Source: Symbiodinium natans (taxonomy: Eukaryota; Sar; Dinophyceae; Suessiales; Symbiodiniaceae). Taken from it: a DNA stretch of 20,000 bases. Made by a program: the position numbers and the translations under genes. Positions 1 through 10,030 of this stretch are shown piece by piece; the first letter of the stretch is position 1, and every line of letters starts with the position of its first letter. The DNA lies in assembly GCA_905221605.1 (NCBI GenBank), contig CAJNDS010002754.1, positions 185,001 through 205,000 of the forward strand. Reading direction: 5' to 3'. The notes under the pieces were generated by a model. The model ran no database searches. It worked only from the letters and a program-made list of their open reading frames with translations, and was not told the DNA's origin.

Positions 1-380
1 TAAAATACAGAAAACATAGAGATTTTTCTCTATGTTACAGAGAAGGACGCCTGCTGTGTTTTTGGTTTTTTGCTGTGGAGGCCGGGCGCGGTTTTTTTGG
101 CTGTTCAGGCATGCCGCGTTTTTTTTGTGCTGTGGAGGCTTCTTTTGCTGTGGAGGCCAGAGGTTTCCTCCTAAAATAGAAAAAATGGAGATTTTCTCTG
201 TTTCTCTATTTCATGGAGAAAACTTTCCGTCTCCACAGCAAAAAGCCGCAACAGCAGAAAAAAAGCCTCCACAGCAACAAAAAACACGCGCCCGGCCTCC
301 ACAGCAAAAAGAAGCCACACCAGGCCTTCTTCTCTGTAAAATAGAGAAAAATCTCTATGTTTTCTGTATTTTAGGAGGAA
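1..380. repeat. AT-rich foldback (large imperfect inverted repeat)
   Basis: The first 46 bases (TAAAATACAGAAAACATAGA and onward) reappear as a nearly perfect reverse complement at about 327-372. Further in, the left arm carries TTTGCTGTGGAGGCCGGGCG at about 67-90, and the right arm carries its complement CGCCCGGCCTCCACAGCAAA at about 289-308. The centre lies near 175-225, where TCTATTTT-type and GGAGATTTTCTCT-type short palindromes meet. Arm identity is very high in the outer 46 bases and looser inside, by eye. No open reading frame here resembles a protein; the frames only translate low-complexity Cys, Phe and Lys runs. It could be a foldback or MITE-like element, or an inverted duplication. 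The left edge touches the window end, so the full element may be larger. Confidence 0.8.
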
Positions 381-535
381 AACGTAAATCTCTCTTTATA
401 AAATAGAGAAAAATCTCTATATTTTCTATATTTTTCTATTTTAGAAGGAAAACCATAATTTCCTCTTGAAAATAGAGAAAAAACACGTTTTTTTCCTATT
501 TTTAGGAGGAAAACCTTAACTTTCTCATGAAATCT
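372..535. repeat. Reiterated hairpin units related to the foldback
   Basis: Three imperfect units follow the foldback. Each begins with ATTTTAGGAGGAAAAC or a close variant (about 369, 441 and 500). Between the starts, units carry AAAATAGAGAAAAATCTCTA, which is itself a short inverted repeat (AGAGAAAAATCTCT). These sequences match the outer end of the inverted repeat at 1-380, so the foldback and this array share a source. There is no coding signal. Confidence 0.65.
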
Positions 536-540
536 CGCCA

Positions 541-760
541 GGCCTCGGGCCTCCACAGCCAAAAAAGAAACGCGCCCGTTTTTTTTTGCTGTGGCTTTTT
601 TTGTTGATGCGACCCGCAGCCGGGGCAGACCAGGAAATGAGTGAGTGAGCCCGCGCCTCGGCAGCAAAAAAAGTGCGCTTGGCCTCCACGCAGGCCTGAA
701 CAGCAAAAAAACAAACGCGCCCGGCCTCCACAGCAAAAAAGTCGCAACAACCAAAAACAC
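541..760. repeat. CTCCACAGC plus poly-A blocks
   Basis: The motif GCCTCCACAGCAAAAAA or GCCTCCACAGCCAAAAAA recurs at about 549 and 724, with decayed relatives at 658-672 (CGGCAGCAAAAAAAG) and 697-712 (CTGAACAGCAAAAAAAC). An opposite-orientation copy (TTTTTTTTTGCTGTGG) is at about 579-594. CGCGCCCG occurs beside several of them, as it does in the foldback at 1-380. This is a decayed extension of the same repeat family. The remaining sequence to about 1040 shows nothing recognisable. Confidence 0.6.
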
Positions 761-1040
761 ACACTCTTACCGGGGTTTGGGCGAATCTTTCTGTTGAGCC
801 CGAGGGGCAACCCTCGAGCAGCTTGTTTAGGCTAAGCCCTGAACTGTTTCTCAGAAAGGTTCCTGTTCTCATGTGGCCCCTCATGCCAATACTTTAGAGT
901 CATACGTGCGCTCATCAGCACGCGGCAAGCAGCAAAAGCAAACACACCTTTGAAAGTTCAACCCTGAACCGCCTGAGCCTCAACCCGAACCCCGGCGATC
1001 TCGCCTCCCACGCCCTGTTGCTCCTCGTGACTCATCCCAG

Positions 1041-1126
1041 GCGGTGCCAAAGCAGCCACCAAAGCGGCCGCCGCCGGTAAGGCTGAAAGGTCGCGCGGCG
1101 TGCTGGCGGGCAATCTGCCGGCTGCC
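1041..1126 (+). repeat. Dispersed GC-rich repeat, copy 1
   Basis: The core at 1088-1126 begins AGGTCGCGCGGCGTGCTGGC and ends CTGCCGGCTGCC. The identical 39-base core is found at 12917-12955, and 34 of its bases occur in reverse orientation at 12103-12136. Upstream, GCGGTGCCAAAGCAGCCACC at about 1041-1060 matches the same position in the inverted copy, so this copy and the inverted one share at least about 80 bases. In one frame the core reads GRAACWRAICRLP, but I do not recognise a protein family and treat it as a non-coding dispersed repeat or an element end. Confidence 0.8.
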
Positions 1127-1140
1127 TGCTGTCGACCAGG

Positions 1141-1199
1141 GAGGGGGGTGCGGGGGAGGGTCGGGAGGGGGAGGGGGGTGCGGGGGAGGGTCGGGAGGG
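1141..1199 (+). repeat. 30-bp G-rich tandem repeat (two copies)
   Basis: A 30-base unit beginning GAGGGGGGTGCGGGGGAGGG is present at 1141-1170 and repeated from 1171 to 1199, where the second copy lacks only its last base. It consists of many runs of three or more G and could form G-quadruplexes on the plus strand. It directly follows the dispersed GC-rich repeat. Confidence 0.9.
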
Positions 1200-2820
1200 T
1201 TGTTTTCGGCTTGGTTTCGGTGCTCAGGGCTGTTTCCCGCCCTGCCCCAGCTTTCGCCCGCCTTTGCTGGTGATAGCTTTTCGGGGGGACCAATCGCTGA
1301 GGTCTGGGAGGCACAGGAATATACATACATATACACATATATATGAACAGTATCCTGCGTCACCATATTGAAACACGAAGGAAAACATTGTTCCCTCAAG
1401 ATGAAGAACCCTCCGAGGTGAAACGTGCCGGTCGCCCAAATAGGTTCCCTTTTTTTGGGTGCCTGAGTGTTCAATTCACCAGACAGGTCTATGAGGACCA
1501 CGGCTGAAGGGCGGATCGATGATGATGGCTTTTGAAAACTTTGGGAGAGCATGCGCATCGTCAAGAAGACAGTCTTGGCACCCGAGTGCAAGTAGATGGG
1601 ATGCGAGTACGTAAGTCGCACTTAAATCTGTTATCTGATTGCTGCTTGTCAGTCATGCCTCGAGGCAGAGTGACGGTCTTTTGACGGCTGGCTGCATCCC
1701 GTTAGCACCGGCTTCCATCAAGCAGAAGCGCCAAAGCTTCGCAGCACGTGCATGCACATGGACACGAACACGGTGAGCTGCTTTAGGCGCTTGCGTTACT
1801 CGAGGGCTGCTTCAAGGCACCTATAAATATGCTGTATCATGAGGAACAAGGGACCCATCGCGGGACACCCCTGTTGATCACGACTACATTGAATCCTCTC
1901 CCCTCTATATATAAGCAAGGAGAATTGGCGAACCGCAACAGTACTCACCATAAACCTGGCTGAAGCTGACCGCTGACCCCCTCGGGACAGCCAACTGTCT
2001 CACATGCCCCACAGAAGTCGAGATCGTGACAGCGTCACTGTGAGGGAGACTTGCGCCAACGCGAGAAAAGGGTAGGCAAAGGGGGCACAAGGGATAACTT
2101 CAACCAGTGGTTCCCTACTGCGCCCGCAAGGAGATTGAACACCCGTTTCCTCCATAGAAAAAACATTAACATTAACAGATCTGTTCTTTGGGCTACCGCA
2201 GATGCTAAAGGCGAAAGTCACGAAATCGCCCCCCCCAAGAGTGAATAAGCAAACCCTTCTATTTACGTTTTGGCCATGAGCCTGTGCTGCTGCTGCAGTG
2301 CCTCAGTGAGGTCTTGCAAGAACCTATCTTTCAAGTATCTTCAAGTCGCAAGCACAACATGCGTTAATTCTCAAAGAGCTCGCTGGGGATCCTGTAAGGT
2401 TCTACCCTGAGCCCTTTGAGCTTGCTGCGCGTGCCGAGGCCTGCACATCAGTCGATTCTGCGCGGCTTCCACACGTCGCCCTGTGTGGCGCAGGCCTTGG
2501 AGGTTCGTCTTTTGGCGACAGTGTCATGCACCGCCGGGTGCGTGGGAAAACGTCCCTGTGTTCCTACTTGGCTCCTAGCATCCCGGGCAGCAAGTTTCCA
2601 AGGATTGCAGTGGGCCAGGGTTCCATACGAGGCTAAAGTTGGGGGAAGCATTGGGCCTGTAGGGCGCAGAGCCGCCCCGCCTCTTCTGGGGACGCAACAT
2701 GTCCTAAGCATTGAAGGAAGATGATACATCCTTCACAGTCGATGCGTTCGCCAGCCCCTGAAAGGCATCGGCCCGTAGGCTCCCCTTCAAGAGGGGGACC
2801 CTCGTGACCCTTGTGCACCT
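1200..2820. other. No recognisable gene
   Basis: Open frames exist, the largest being 213 codons on the minus strand overlapping 980-1621. Its C-terminal part translates the G-rich tandem and the dispersed repeat (Pro-rich and Arg-rich runs), and the rest resembles no family I know. Minor features are a TA/CA microsatellite at about 1318-1345 (ATACATACATATACACATAT) and a short TATATATA at 1904-1912. No RNA gene, splice-supported exon or regulatory element can be supported. Confidence 0.5.
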
Positions 2821-2945
2821 AGACCCTAAATCGTCCGAACCATCCGAAACCATCCTAAGCCATCCGAAGCCCCTAAAACCATGAGGGTTGAAAACCATCC
2901 CCCCCCTGAACTCCTAAACTCAAACCATCCTATCTGATCCTATCT
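2821..2945. repeat. CATCC / CCCTAAA-type degenerate tract
   Basis: The tract contains repeated CATCCGAA, CATCCTAAG and CCCTAAAACC blocks (CCGAACCATCCGAAACCATC, then CCTAAGCCATCCGAAGCCCC), followed by CTCCTAAACTCAAACCATCC and TATCTGATCCTATC. It is a degenerate short-period repeat rather than coding sequence. The CCTAAA and CCTGAA words resemble degenerate plant-type telomeric motifs seen elsewhere in this window. Confidence 0.55.
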
Positions 2946-4436
2946 CCCCATTCTTTTTCCAGGCTTCCGTTTCGACTCTCAGAGTTGGTGTGCTCCTGTC
3001 AACGAGTCTGGTCGGCTGAGGCATTGGGGGGGGTTTTGGGAACAACGCTCAACCCTGAGCTCTCGGGTTCTCAGTGATCTTATTGGAGAGTTCGGGACTT
3101 GGGTACCCCGATATCGTCCCTTGTAGACCTTGGGGTTTGAAGAGATCTCAGGGTGGAGGGACTACTGTTTTAGGGTGCAAGTTGGGGTTGTGTGGGGGTT
3201 TGCAAGATTGATGCTCCGGGCCCTCTTAAAATTGCTTTTTGGTTCCTAGGCCCTAGGCTTGGGTTGGTGACGAGCCTAAACATGGTAGATTGTCGGAGCG
3301 CGCTCTCCTTGACGGCTTGCGGAACTCTGGGGGGCTGGATTGACACTTTTTTGTGTTTGGGGAGCCCAAAGAATTTTGCAGGTACTGGGACGCCGCGTGC
3401 CGCAGCATGACTACGGGATCCCCTTGTCTCGATGGCGAGGACTGTGGGGGGAGCTCGAGGCTTTAAAATGTAGACCAACCAAAAGGCTGCTTGCCTTCTG
3501 TGGATCGTTTGCTCGGAGATCGCTTCAACCATCCGCGTTCAGAATTGGCTCTCAGAAGTAGGGCCGTTAGAAGACCATGCTCTGTGCTCTTGAATGAAGA
3601 CTCTCTGCAAAGTTTTCGCGCAGCCGCAACGAGATTCCATATTGTCCTGCGAAGTACCAGACGAGGAGGTGAAGATGCAAGAAACTCTGTGAGCCTGCTT
3701 TCAACAACTGAAGAAGCTTCGAAGAACAACATGTGGTTATGGGCACGTATTTTGCACCAGAGACTCGTTGTACATGTTGGAGCCAGGTGCCATGGAAAGA
3801 GCTGCCGGGGACAGGCCTGTGCCGCCATTACGGCAGAGTTGAGCTTGCAGTGAAAGAGCATCCGAGTCGAGGTGCTGACAAGTGCAGATTTACATGGAAA
3901 TTGCAGCAGAGCTGCTTTGGGGTACGCAGGGGGTGGTACTTCTTGCAAATTTTAGCAATCATTGATGCAAGCAGTGACGCAAGCAGAAAATGCAGGGTGC
4001 AGATGCCAGAAGATGCCGGAAGCCTGCGGCGTGGCCTGCGATGCAGAGTGATGCAGTGATGCGTTGCGTTCTTCACGGCAATGTGGCAGAGAGATTGCAA
4101 CGAGTGGCCTATGACAAAGCAGTTCCTTCATCAGACGTCGTAACACATCTAGACCTGAAGCGCGTTGGAAGCATGGAGGCGTCTTCAAACGGCTTGAGAC
4201 ACTCATTCCTCCTGTTGCTTTGAGCGGTAGTAAATCCAACATGCCCGTCGCGAAGCGAAGGGTGGAAGAGCACAAAGCCCATCACTGAAGATCGCAGCCG
4301 AAACCAAATTTGAAGGCCAGGCCAGACTTTCCCAAGCTTTGGGAGGAGCATCTAACGAGGGGACTGGTCTCAACTTGGCATGGCATCTTAGAATCTTAGA
4401 AGCTTAAAACGCAAAAAGCCCAAACGACATGACTCG
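2946..4436. other. No recognisable gene
   Basis: The stretch has overlapping medium-length open frames on both strands. The longest is 161 codons on the minus strand at 3463-3948, opposed by frames of 120 and 108 codons on the plus strand. None shows a recognisable domain, signal peptide or internal repeat, and extensive open reading on both strands at once is expected by chance at this base composition. An exon of a dinoflagellate gene cannot be excluded by eye. Confidence 0.4.
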
Positions 4437-4475
4437 GTCCCCCAAAGCCCAAAGCCCAAAACCCTAAACCCTACA
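4437..4475 (-). repeat. Interstitial telomere-like tract
   Basis: CCCAAAGCCCAAAGCCC is followed by AAAACCCTAAACCCTAC. This includes two adjacent CCCTAAA units, the plant-type telomere repeat also reported for dinoflagellates, within a longer degenerate CCCAAAG array. It is too short and degenerate to be a real chromosome end. Confidence 0.6.
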
Positions 4476-4740
4476 AGTAGCCTTGTTGCGGTATGCCTCG
4501 CCTAGTTTGTCCGAGTGTGAGCGATCAAGCCTGATTTTGCTAGGGGGCTTCAGTCTGGAAGGGTTTTGCCCTAAATCCTGAAGACTTTAGACGGCAAAAC
4601 AAAGGGTGGGATTCGATTGGAGTTGATGTTGGTAGAGGCTTAAAGGTTGAGGCTACCTCGACTTGAATCTAGAGCTTGCCTAGCAGGGTGTAGGGTCTAT
4701 CCGCAGGACAGATAGTCCAGGGGCCCAAAAGCAAAGCCAG

Positions 4741-4840
4741 GTTGATCTTCTAGCTTAGGGTTCAACGTTTAGGGTTTCGGTGGCCCTACACTAGACCCTG
4801 GTACACACCCTAAACACTTGAAACCCAAAGCCTAAACCAC
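4741..4840. repeat. Degenerate TTTAGGG / CCCTAAA tract with strand switch
   Basis: TTAGGGTTCAACGTTTAGGG at about 4756-4775 is in the G-rich orientation. Within 50 bases it gives way to the C-rich orientation (ACACCCTAAACACTTGAAAC, then AAAGCCTAAACCAC). The two orientations face each other across about 4780-4800. No gene is visible. Confidence 0.5.
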
Positions 4841-5808
4841 GGGCAAACCCAGGATGTAGTAGGATCTTTGCGGGGTGGTCTGATGAATGCCTCGAAGCTG
4901 TTGGCTGAACTCGTGCCAAGCTGACCTCCGTGTGTCGTCCGTGAGCCCTGGCGACGTATCATGCAGCGCAAAGATGGGCAGAAAGCTGTTATGAGCATGA
5001 GGTTACGTGGGTCTACTGTGGCCCTAAGCCCTGTAAACTGAAGCAATGCGCCGTCTCGATTTAGGCGCCTGTAGGGCGTATAGGGGTTCGAGTTCCCCAA
5101 GCACCAAACCCTTTTACCCCTAAGCTTCATAAGCTCCAAACTTTAGACCTCGTAAGCCCCTTTGTGTTTGTGATTTTGGGGCTGAGGGCCATGCACCCCT
5201 GACTCCAATTCCCCCTTTGCTCTGAGTGCTACTCCCAAAAATCCGCTTTGGCCTTTCAGCATCAAGCCCAGAAAGCCTTAGACAGCGTAGATTCCGACGA
5301 CGAGGCGCGAGTGGCAGCTGTGGGATTTTGAGCCCAGTGAGGCGGCGAGCCTGCGGCTCTTAGGTCATATGGATCATATGGGTCTTCAAAATCTTCAAAA
5401 TCTCACGGGTTTCCAAATCCCAAAGGGACCACAAAGCGCCAAGCATGCACAGCAAGCGCACCAGGCATCTCCAGTTGAGTTCAATCTGAGGAGATGCCCC
5501 AGCGCATTGCAAAGTTCTGCAGGTGCATGCTAGGCCCTCTAGGCAAGCTCGGAAGTCCAAGGATCCCTAATCCGGAAAAGCCTCCCAACGAAGTTTGCTT
5601 GTTTCCATTCGAGCTTTGGTGCAAAGCAGATCGTGTAGAATCCCGGTTGCTTTCGCAGCCGGGATCTGCGTATTCGTTGAGCTTCTTGCCACGCACTGCA
5701 CGTGAGCCTTTCCTGTATTGACCTTTGAAATGCTTGTGAGGTCTTCTGCCATGTCGACTGCGCCCATGCTGCTGGGGCGAGGTAAGCCATCAAGAAGCAG
5801 TGTGTCTA
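4841..5808. other. No recognisable gene
   Basis: Only short open frames (up to about 109 codons on the minus strand at 4810-5139) without family resemblance. Small local duplications occur, such as CATATGGATCATATGGG with TCTTCAAAATCTTCAAAATC at 5366-5402. A T-arm-like word, GGGGTTCGAGTTCCCC at about 5083-5098, was examined and does not sit in a foldable tRNA. Confidence 0.4.
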
Positions 5809-5843
5809 GGGATCCCGATCCCTTGGGATCCCAATCCCTTGGG
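5809..5843 (+). repeat. 16-bp tandem repeat with internal GGGATCCC palindromes
   Basis: GGGATCCCGATCCCTT at 5809-5824 is followed by GGGATCCCAATCCCTT at 5825-5840 and a partial third unit, GGG. Each unit contains the palindrome GGGATCCC. The two complete units differ at one base. Confidence 0.9.
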
Positions 5844-6240
5844 AAACTGGCGTGTCATGTCAGGTTTCCCACTCCCGACACCGCAGCCGCCACATCCACA
5901 GCGTACGGCTTGTGCATCGCTGCAATCGTCATCATTTGCAAGATCGTCGATGCCTTTCGTGTTTATGATCTGAGGTAGGGTTCGCTCCATGCAAGCCTAT
6001 GCTGCCAGGCATTGGAGCTGGCGTAATCTGGCACAGCTTGTGGCACGACCTTGGTCGCAGGAATGCCATTGGTGAGGCATGCCTACACAGTATGTGGCCA
6101 GACTTTTCGGGCGGATCCATCCGCAGGCGTGGAGCCTTAAGAGCCGCATGGGCATTGGGGGGATCTCAACTGTTTTCACCGAACGTGAGTCCAGGACTTA
6201 CGGTCATGTACCAGCAGACGTACCGGGTCTCATCCCAGGC
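5844..6240. other. No recognisable gene
   Basis: A 154-codon open frame at 5999-6463 on the plus strand begins here and runs into the purine-rich tract that follows, where it translates a Lys/Arg/Glu-rich segment. I recognise no domain, and the charged stretch is explained by the simple repeat. I do not call it a gene. Confidence 0.35.
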
Positions 6241-6345
6241 CTGGAGGGAGATAGGGGAGAGAGGAGAGAGAACGGGAGAGAGAGGACCCCGGACGCCGTG
6301 CCCCAAGAAGAAAGCAAAGAAGAACAAGAGGGAGAGAAGATGGTT
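6241..6345 (+). repeat. Purine-rich GA tract
   Basis: GGGAGATAGGGGAGAGAGGA and GAGAACGGGAGAGAGAGGA are followed by GAAGAAAGCAAAGAAGAAC and AAGAGGGAGAGAAGATGG. Almost all bases on the plus strand are purines except for a short CCCCGGACGCCGTGCCCC interruption. It is a decayed GA microsatellite. Confidence 0.75.
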
Positions 6346-7197
6346 CGAACCAGAAAGCCCCTGTGCAATGACACTTGCAGCTCAGAGTGATGTGACCCAA
6401 AAAGTCCCTCGAGCCCCTATTGACCTACTGGGAGAGCGAGTGCCGAACCCACCCACCTTCTGAGGCACCTCCGAGTTACGTGGCATCCTCAAAGCTCTGG
6501 TTAGCAGCGTTGGAGTTCAGAGTCTTTCACGTGATTGGATTGATTGGCCCCAGAACGTTCGCCGAGCGACCCCGCTAATCCTAAACCTGAACCCACCGTC
6601 AGCAAAGAGCTCCCAAGCCTCCCCCCACCCCCAGTTGAGCCTGGAGCGCAACTACTCGAACTCGAACGCCCTAGTCACAGCGCAGCCAGAGGGAAAGGAT
6701 GAACGAACACAAACTCCCTGGCAGGCGTTCACACTTTGGGAGCTTCGGTTTGCCGCGCCCAGTAGTCAATCCTGCCTTTCCAAAGCAGAGCCTGGGGTTT
6801 GGATTCAGGTTCGGGTTTCACGAGTTGAGAGAGCCGCGCTGGGCTCGGGGTCCCATGGCAGGTGCCACACTACATGCGGCCAGGGGCTCGGGAGAGTGGG
6901 AAGCGAGGGTTGTCTTGGCCAGCTTTGTGGTTGCTCGCGCAGAAGAAGCCTTCTACGTCTTTAACGTCTTATCTTCTTACTAAGGTTTTAGGCCTCAAGC
7001 TCAAAGATCAAGCTGTTCGGCCCATCCGAATGCGTGCCCACGCTGCGTGCCCTACAAAGGCCCACGGCGAGCTCCATCCGCCGCCAGGCCGCCGACCTGG
7101 GCTTTTGGACTCGATGTTTTCATTCTTGCTGAGAGTTTCGTGGGGTAAATTTGGTTCCGGGTGGGCCTTGGGGCAGCTTCTGAGAAAAAACCGAACT
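6346..7197. other. No recognisable gene
   Basis: Overlapping open frames of about 80-130 codons lie in several frames. None has a recognisable motif. Words such as CCTAAACCTGAACCCACC at about 6580-6597 again resemble degenerate CCCTAAA repeats. No RNA gene is seen. Confidence 0.4.
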
Positions 7198-7295
7198 TCA
7201 GCCCTAAACCCCAAACCGCCCCAACAATTCTTAAACCCCAAACTGGGCGCCAAGCCCTAAAATCCGAAACATCCTAAGCCACAACTCTGAAGCCT
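7198..7295 (-). repeat. Degenerate CCCTAAA-type tract
   Basis: GCCCTAAACCCCAAACCGCC, TTAAACCCCAAACTG, GCCCTAAAATCCGAAACATC and CCTAAGCCACAACTCTGAAG succeed one another. The words drift around CCCTAAA and CCCCAAA, as in the other such tracts of this window. Confidence 0.5.
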
Positions 7296-8690
7296 GGGCC
7301 TATGACGAGGTTTTGGATTCAAGAACTTATTGCATAGGTTTGGGTACTCGGTTTCAGGTTCTTGGGGGCAGGGTGTTCGGGGTCTTGCAGGATCTTGCAG
7401 GGTTGGGTCGAGTATGTCAGCACTTCTTCCTGTCGTACTGAGCGTGGACCCTCTGAGCTGAAAGCGGTCACGTGTCTGAGCCATCAGCTGCTGCCATGCT
7501 TCAGTGTGACAGGCCCTCACCAAGGAGCGCGTCATGAACGTCAAGCTCGCGAACCAGAGCAAGAAGCCAAAGGCGGTCTCCTTCCTGAAAGTCAGAAACT
7601 GCTCAGCTCTTGTGGGCCGAAGGTTGGGGAGTGGGCACACCGTGTCAGCACAGAGACGGCGACATGCCCCCTAAGCAGATATCATATAAACAACATTAAA
7701 CAACAGTGCAGATGTGGCAGAACCCCAGACCCTTCAAGACTCATGAGCCTCCGCTCTTGACGCTGTTCAGGGCTTCTTTGTGCCCAACCCCCTGGCCGCT
7801 TGGGCATGCAAGCCACAGGGGGCAAAAGGGGACCAAAGGAAGGTAGTGGCTTCAAGAGTGCGCTAGTTCGTGGGGTGCAGAGTCAGTGAGGATCAGACAT
7901 CGGAGCACATGTCTGCGAGGGATGTTCAAGAGTCACGGCCGCGAGTACTCAGGATCTCGGGTTTGGAGTGGTAAGGGTGGTCCAAGCCTCATCTCGAATC
8001 GCCCGGCACAACTGGCTGCAGTTGGACGACGAGCTGCTGTTGATGCAGCTCGAGGCCTGCCGGCTGCCTGGTGGGCTGCCTAGCAGCTGCCTGGCATTGA
8101 GGGACGTGGGTCATGTCAGAAGGTTTGGTTGGCTCTTAAGTGGCTCTTAGGCAAGTTGCCGTGAGCTAGGCTATTTCGTAACAGCAGCAGCAGCCGCGGG
8201 CATGAGCTATCTGGTCGAGCAGCAGGCCACCCACAAAGTTAAAGTTGGCGCGAGCTTTTTGGTCAAAACGGATGCTACAAAGTATGCGCGAGCTTTTTGA
8301 CATGGCAGACCAAAGTTGGCACTGGCTATGCTGATGGAGGCACGCCAGGATGAAGAGGGCGGCGCCGACAAGCACAACCGCCTTACCTTTGGCGAGGCCG
8401 TGCGAGGGTTAAGGGTGTGAAGTCTTTGCGTCCTACCGCTTGTTAAGTGTTATGCGTGAGTGCCCACGAAGGGAATTGTTGAGACTCGGATGACTCGGAT
8501 GCAGGGTTCAGGCCTGAAGGTGCGAGGCGCCTGACCTTGACTTGGCAGCCCGAGGACGTAAAAATGGTGCGGTGGAAGGGACGTGTCAGATCGATGTGGC
8601 TTCTATTGTAGGCGATTATCTTTGAATCTGGGCAGCGTGGTTGATCCGTTGCGAAGGCACCGTCTGGCCTTGAGATTGTGATCATGGACA
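7296..8690. other. No recognisable gene; small tandem duplications
   Basis: There is no convincing coding sequence; the largest frames are about 130 codons on opposite strands near 7257-7760. A decayed tandem duplication is at 8231-8299, where ACAAAGT and GCGCGAGCTTTTTG occur twice about 40 bases apart. GCTGCCTG-type words recur at 8056-8093 (CCGGCTGCCTGGTGGGCTGC, then CTAGCAGCTGCCTGG). A CAGCAGCAGCAGC stretch is at about 8179-8193. Confidence 0.45.
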
Positions 8691-8720
8691 TACATATATA
8701 TATATATGAATATATTGGGT
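8691..8720. repeat. Short TA microsatellite
   Basis: ACATACATATATATATATATG is a short alternating AT run within otherwise mixed sequence. It has no flanking gene that would make it a promoter call. Confidence 0.7.
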
Positions 8721-8950
8721 TCTTATATGTCTGAGGATCTCAAGGGAGCCCTATGAACTCCTACAAGCCTCGAGCCTTGACAAGCTTACGGACCTTGGAT
8801 GCGTTGAGCCGGTAAGCCTTGACCGTTCACCTGCCCACTCTTCAGCCAGGAGTGCGTGTGGGCAGCGGCCTTGGTCGTGGAAGGGGATTTCAGGTTCTGG
8901 CTGGCGCCGGTTCTGAGGCTCGGGACGGTTTGGGGGCTCCCGTGCGATCG

Positions 8951-8990
8951 TCCTAACATGTCCTAGCGTGTCCTAGCGTGTCCTGGCCGT
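8951..8990 (+). repeat. 10-bp tandem repeat
   Basis: The units TCCTAACATG, TCCTAGCGTG, TCCTAGCGTG and TCCTGGCCGT are consecutive, four decamers with two identical central units. There is no coding context. Confidence 0.85.
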
Positions 8991-9298
8991 GCCTAAACTT
9001 CAAAAGTTGCCGAGGCAGATGGCGCCTTTGAGGAGCAGGAGGTGGACTTTCAGGCTCATAGGCGCACCCGGCCCACGTGGTCAGGTCGCTGCCAGGGAGG
9101 GATGGGATGTTCAGGGCTTGTTGGCCCGGTTTCTGCATCAGCCCCGCAACGTGCCCAGACACTGCTGCGTTTTCTTCCACATTCTGGTGATTCCGGGAGT
9201 TGGGACATGGGGGAGTTGTGGAGTGGGCACGACCCAGATCGGCTAACGATGGAAAACGCAGGGGTCTGCGAGCCCGCATCAGCATTGACGCGGGAAAC

Positions 9299-9371
9299 TG
9301 GGTCCCCTTTTCGGGGGGGGGGGGGGGCGAAGACGAAATTCGAAGACGAAATTTGAAGACGAAATTCGGCC
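9299..9371 (+). repeat. Poly-G plus GAAGACGAAATTC module, copy A
   Basis: TGGGTCCCCTTTTC is followed by a run of 15 G (9313-9327) and then three units of GAAGACGAAATTC or a close variant, ending CGGCC. A second copy with the same order and nearly the same sequence is at 11153-11223. The unit is the same one that builds the large minisatellite foldback at 11180-11757, so this is a satellite seed located about 1.8 kb away. Confidence 0.85.
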
Positions 9372-9648
9372 GAGGGTCCAGGGCTCTACATCCTTTCAGC
9401 CTTGCTGAACGCCTGAACCGCTAAGCCCTCCACTTCTCACTGCCACGCCCTGTGCCGCCCTAAAAAAAAACAATGGGCGCAGCGTCACACAGCCTCTGCA
9501 AGTTTTGCAGGAGTCCACTGAGCCCAGTTGAGCGGCGTGGAGTAGAGCTCCTGTCAGCCACTTGAAGCCCAAAGCCCAAAATTTTCGCTTCAGGCTTTGC
9601 CAGATTCCTGAACCAACCCCTCAACATGCCCACTGACATGTATAAGTA
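9372..9648. other. No recognisable gene
   Basis: Mixed sequence with an A-run at about 9463-9471 and no coding or RNA feature that I can support. Confidence 0.4.
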
Positions 9649-9685
9649 CACACAGACATACAGACACACAGACACACAGACACAC
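9649..9685 (+). repeat. CACACAGA microsatellite
   Basis: ACACACAGACATACAGACAC is followed by further ACACAGAC units, an octamer-like CACACAGA array of about four to five units. It runs straight into the pentamer-rich region downstream. Confidence 0.85.
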
Positions 9686-9898
9686 ATTACATGACGTTAC
9701 ACCGGGTCACGTTACGTTGTGACTGTATTGCACTGCATCCCGTTCCATTACTTTACCTTTCTTGTCTCCGCTTTGCATACAAAATTTACATTACGTTGCC
9801 TTGCACTACACGATGTTTTTACACAACATTACATTACATTACATTGCATTGCATTGCATTGCATTGCATTGCATTGCATTGCCTTGCATTGGATTGCA
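9686..9898 (+). repeat. ATTAC / ATTGC pentanucleotide array with degenerate 5' part
   Basis: From 9827 to 9898 there is a clear array of CATTA units changing to CATTG units (about four, then eight or more), ending in decayed copies (CCTTG, CATTG, GATTG). Upstream, 9686-9826 contains scattered related words (CATTACATGACGTTACACCG, GTATTGCACTGCATCC, CATTACGTTGCCTTGCACTA), so the array is the fresh part of an older pentamer region. Open frames here merely translate Leu/His/Cys repeats. Confidence 0.9.
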
Positions 9899-9990
9899 CT
9901 TCATACCTTCATACATAGAGAGCAGACATTACCTGCGCCACATGGTGCCATCCAAACTTCCATCTGACATATTCGATCCCAGGTTCCTGG

Positions 9991-10030
9991 GCCCCCCACC
10001 CTCCCTGCCCCCCCCCCCCCCCCCCCCACC
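9991..10030 (+). repeat. Poly-C run
   Basis: GCCCCCCACCCTCCCTG leads into 20 consecutive C (10008-10027). The run marks an abrupt change from the pentamer region to a more AT-rich stretch. Confidence 0.95.

Noticed and set aside
3463-3948. 161-codon minus-strand frame as a gene
   Set aside because: No recognisable motif, and several other frames of similar length overlap it on the opposite strand.
5010-5110. Possible tRNA from the word GGGGTTCGAGTTCCCC
   Set aside because: The T-stem pairs poorly with a seven-base loop, and no matching acceptor strand, D-arm or anticodon arm is found at the correct distance upstream.
5999-6463. 154-codon plus-strand frame with a Lys/Arg/Glu-rich tail
   Set aside because: The charged tail is the translation of the purine-rich GA tract, and the rest has no family resemblance.
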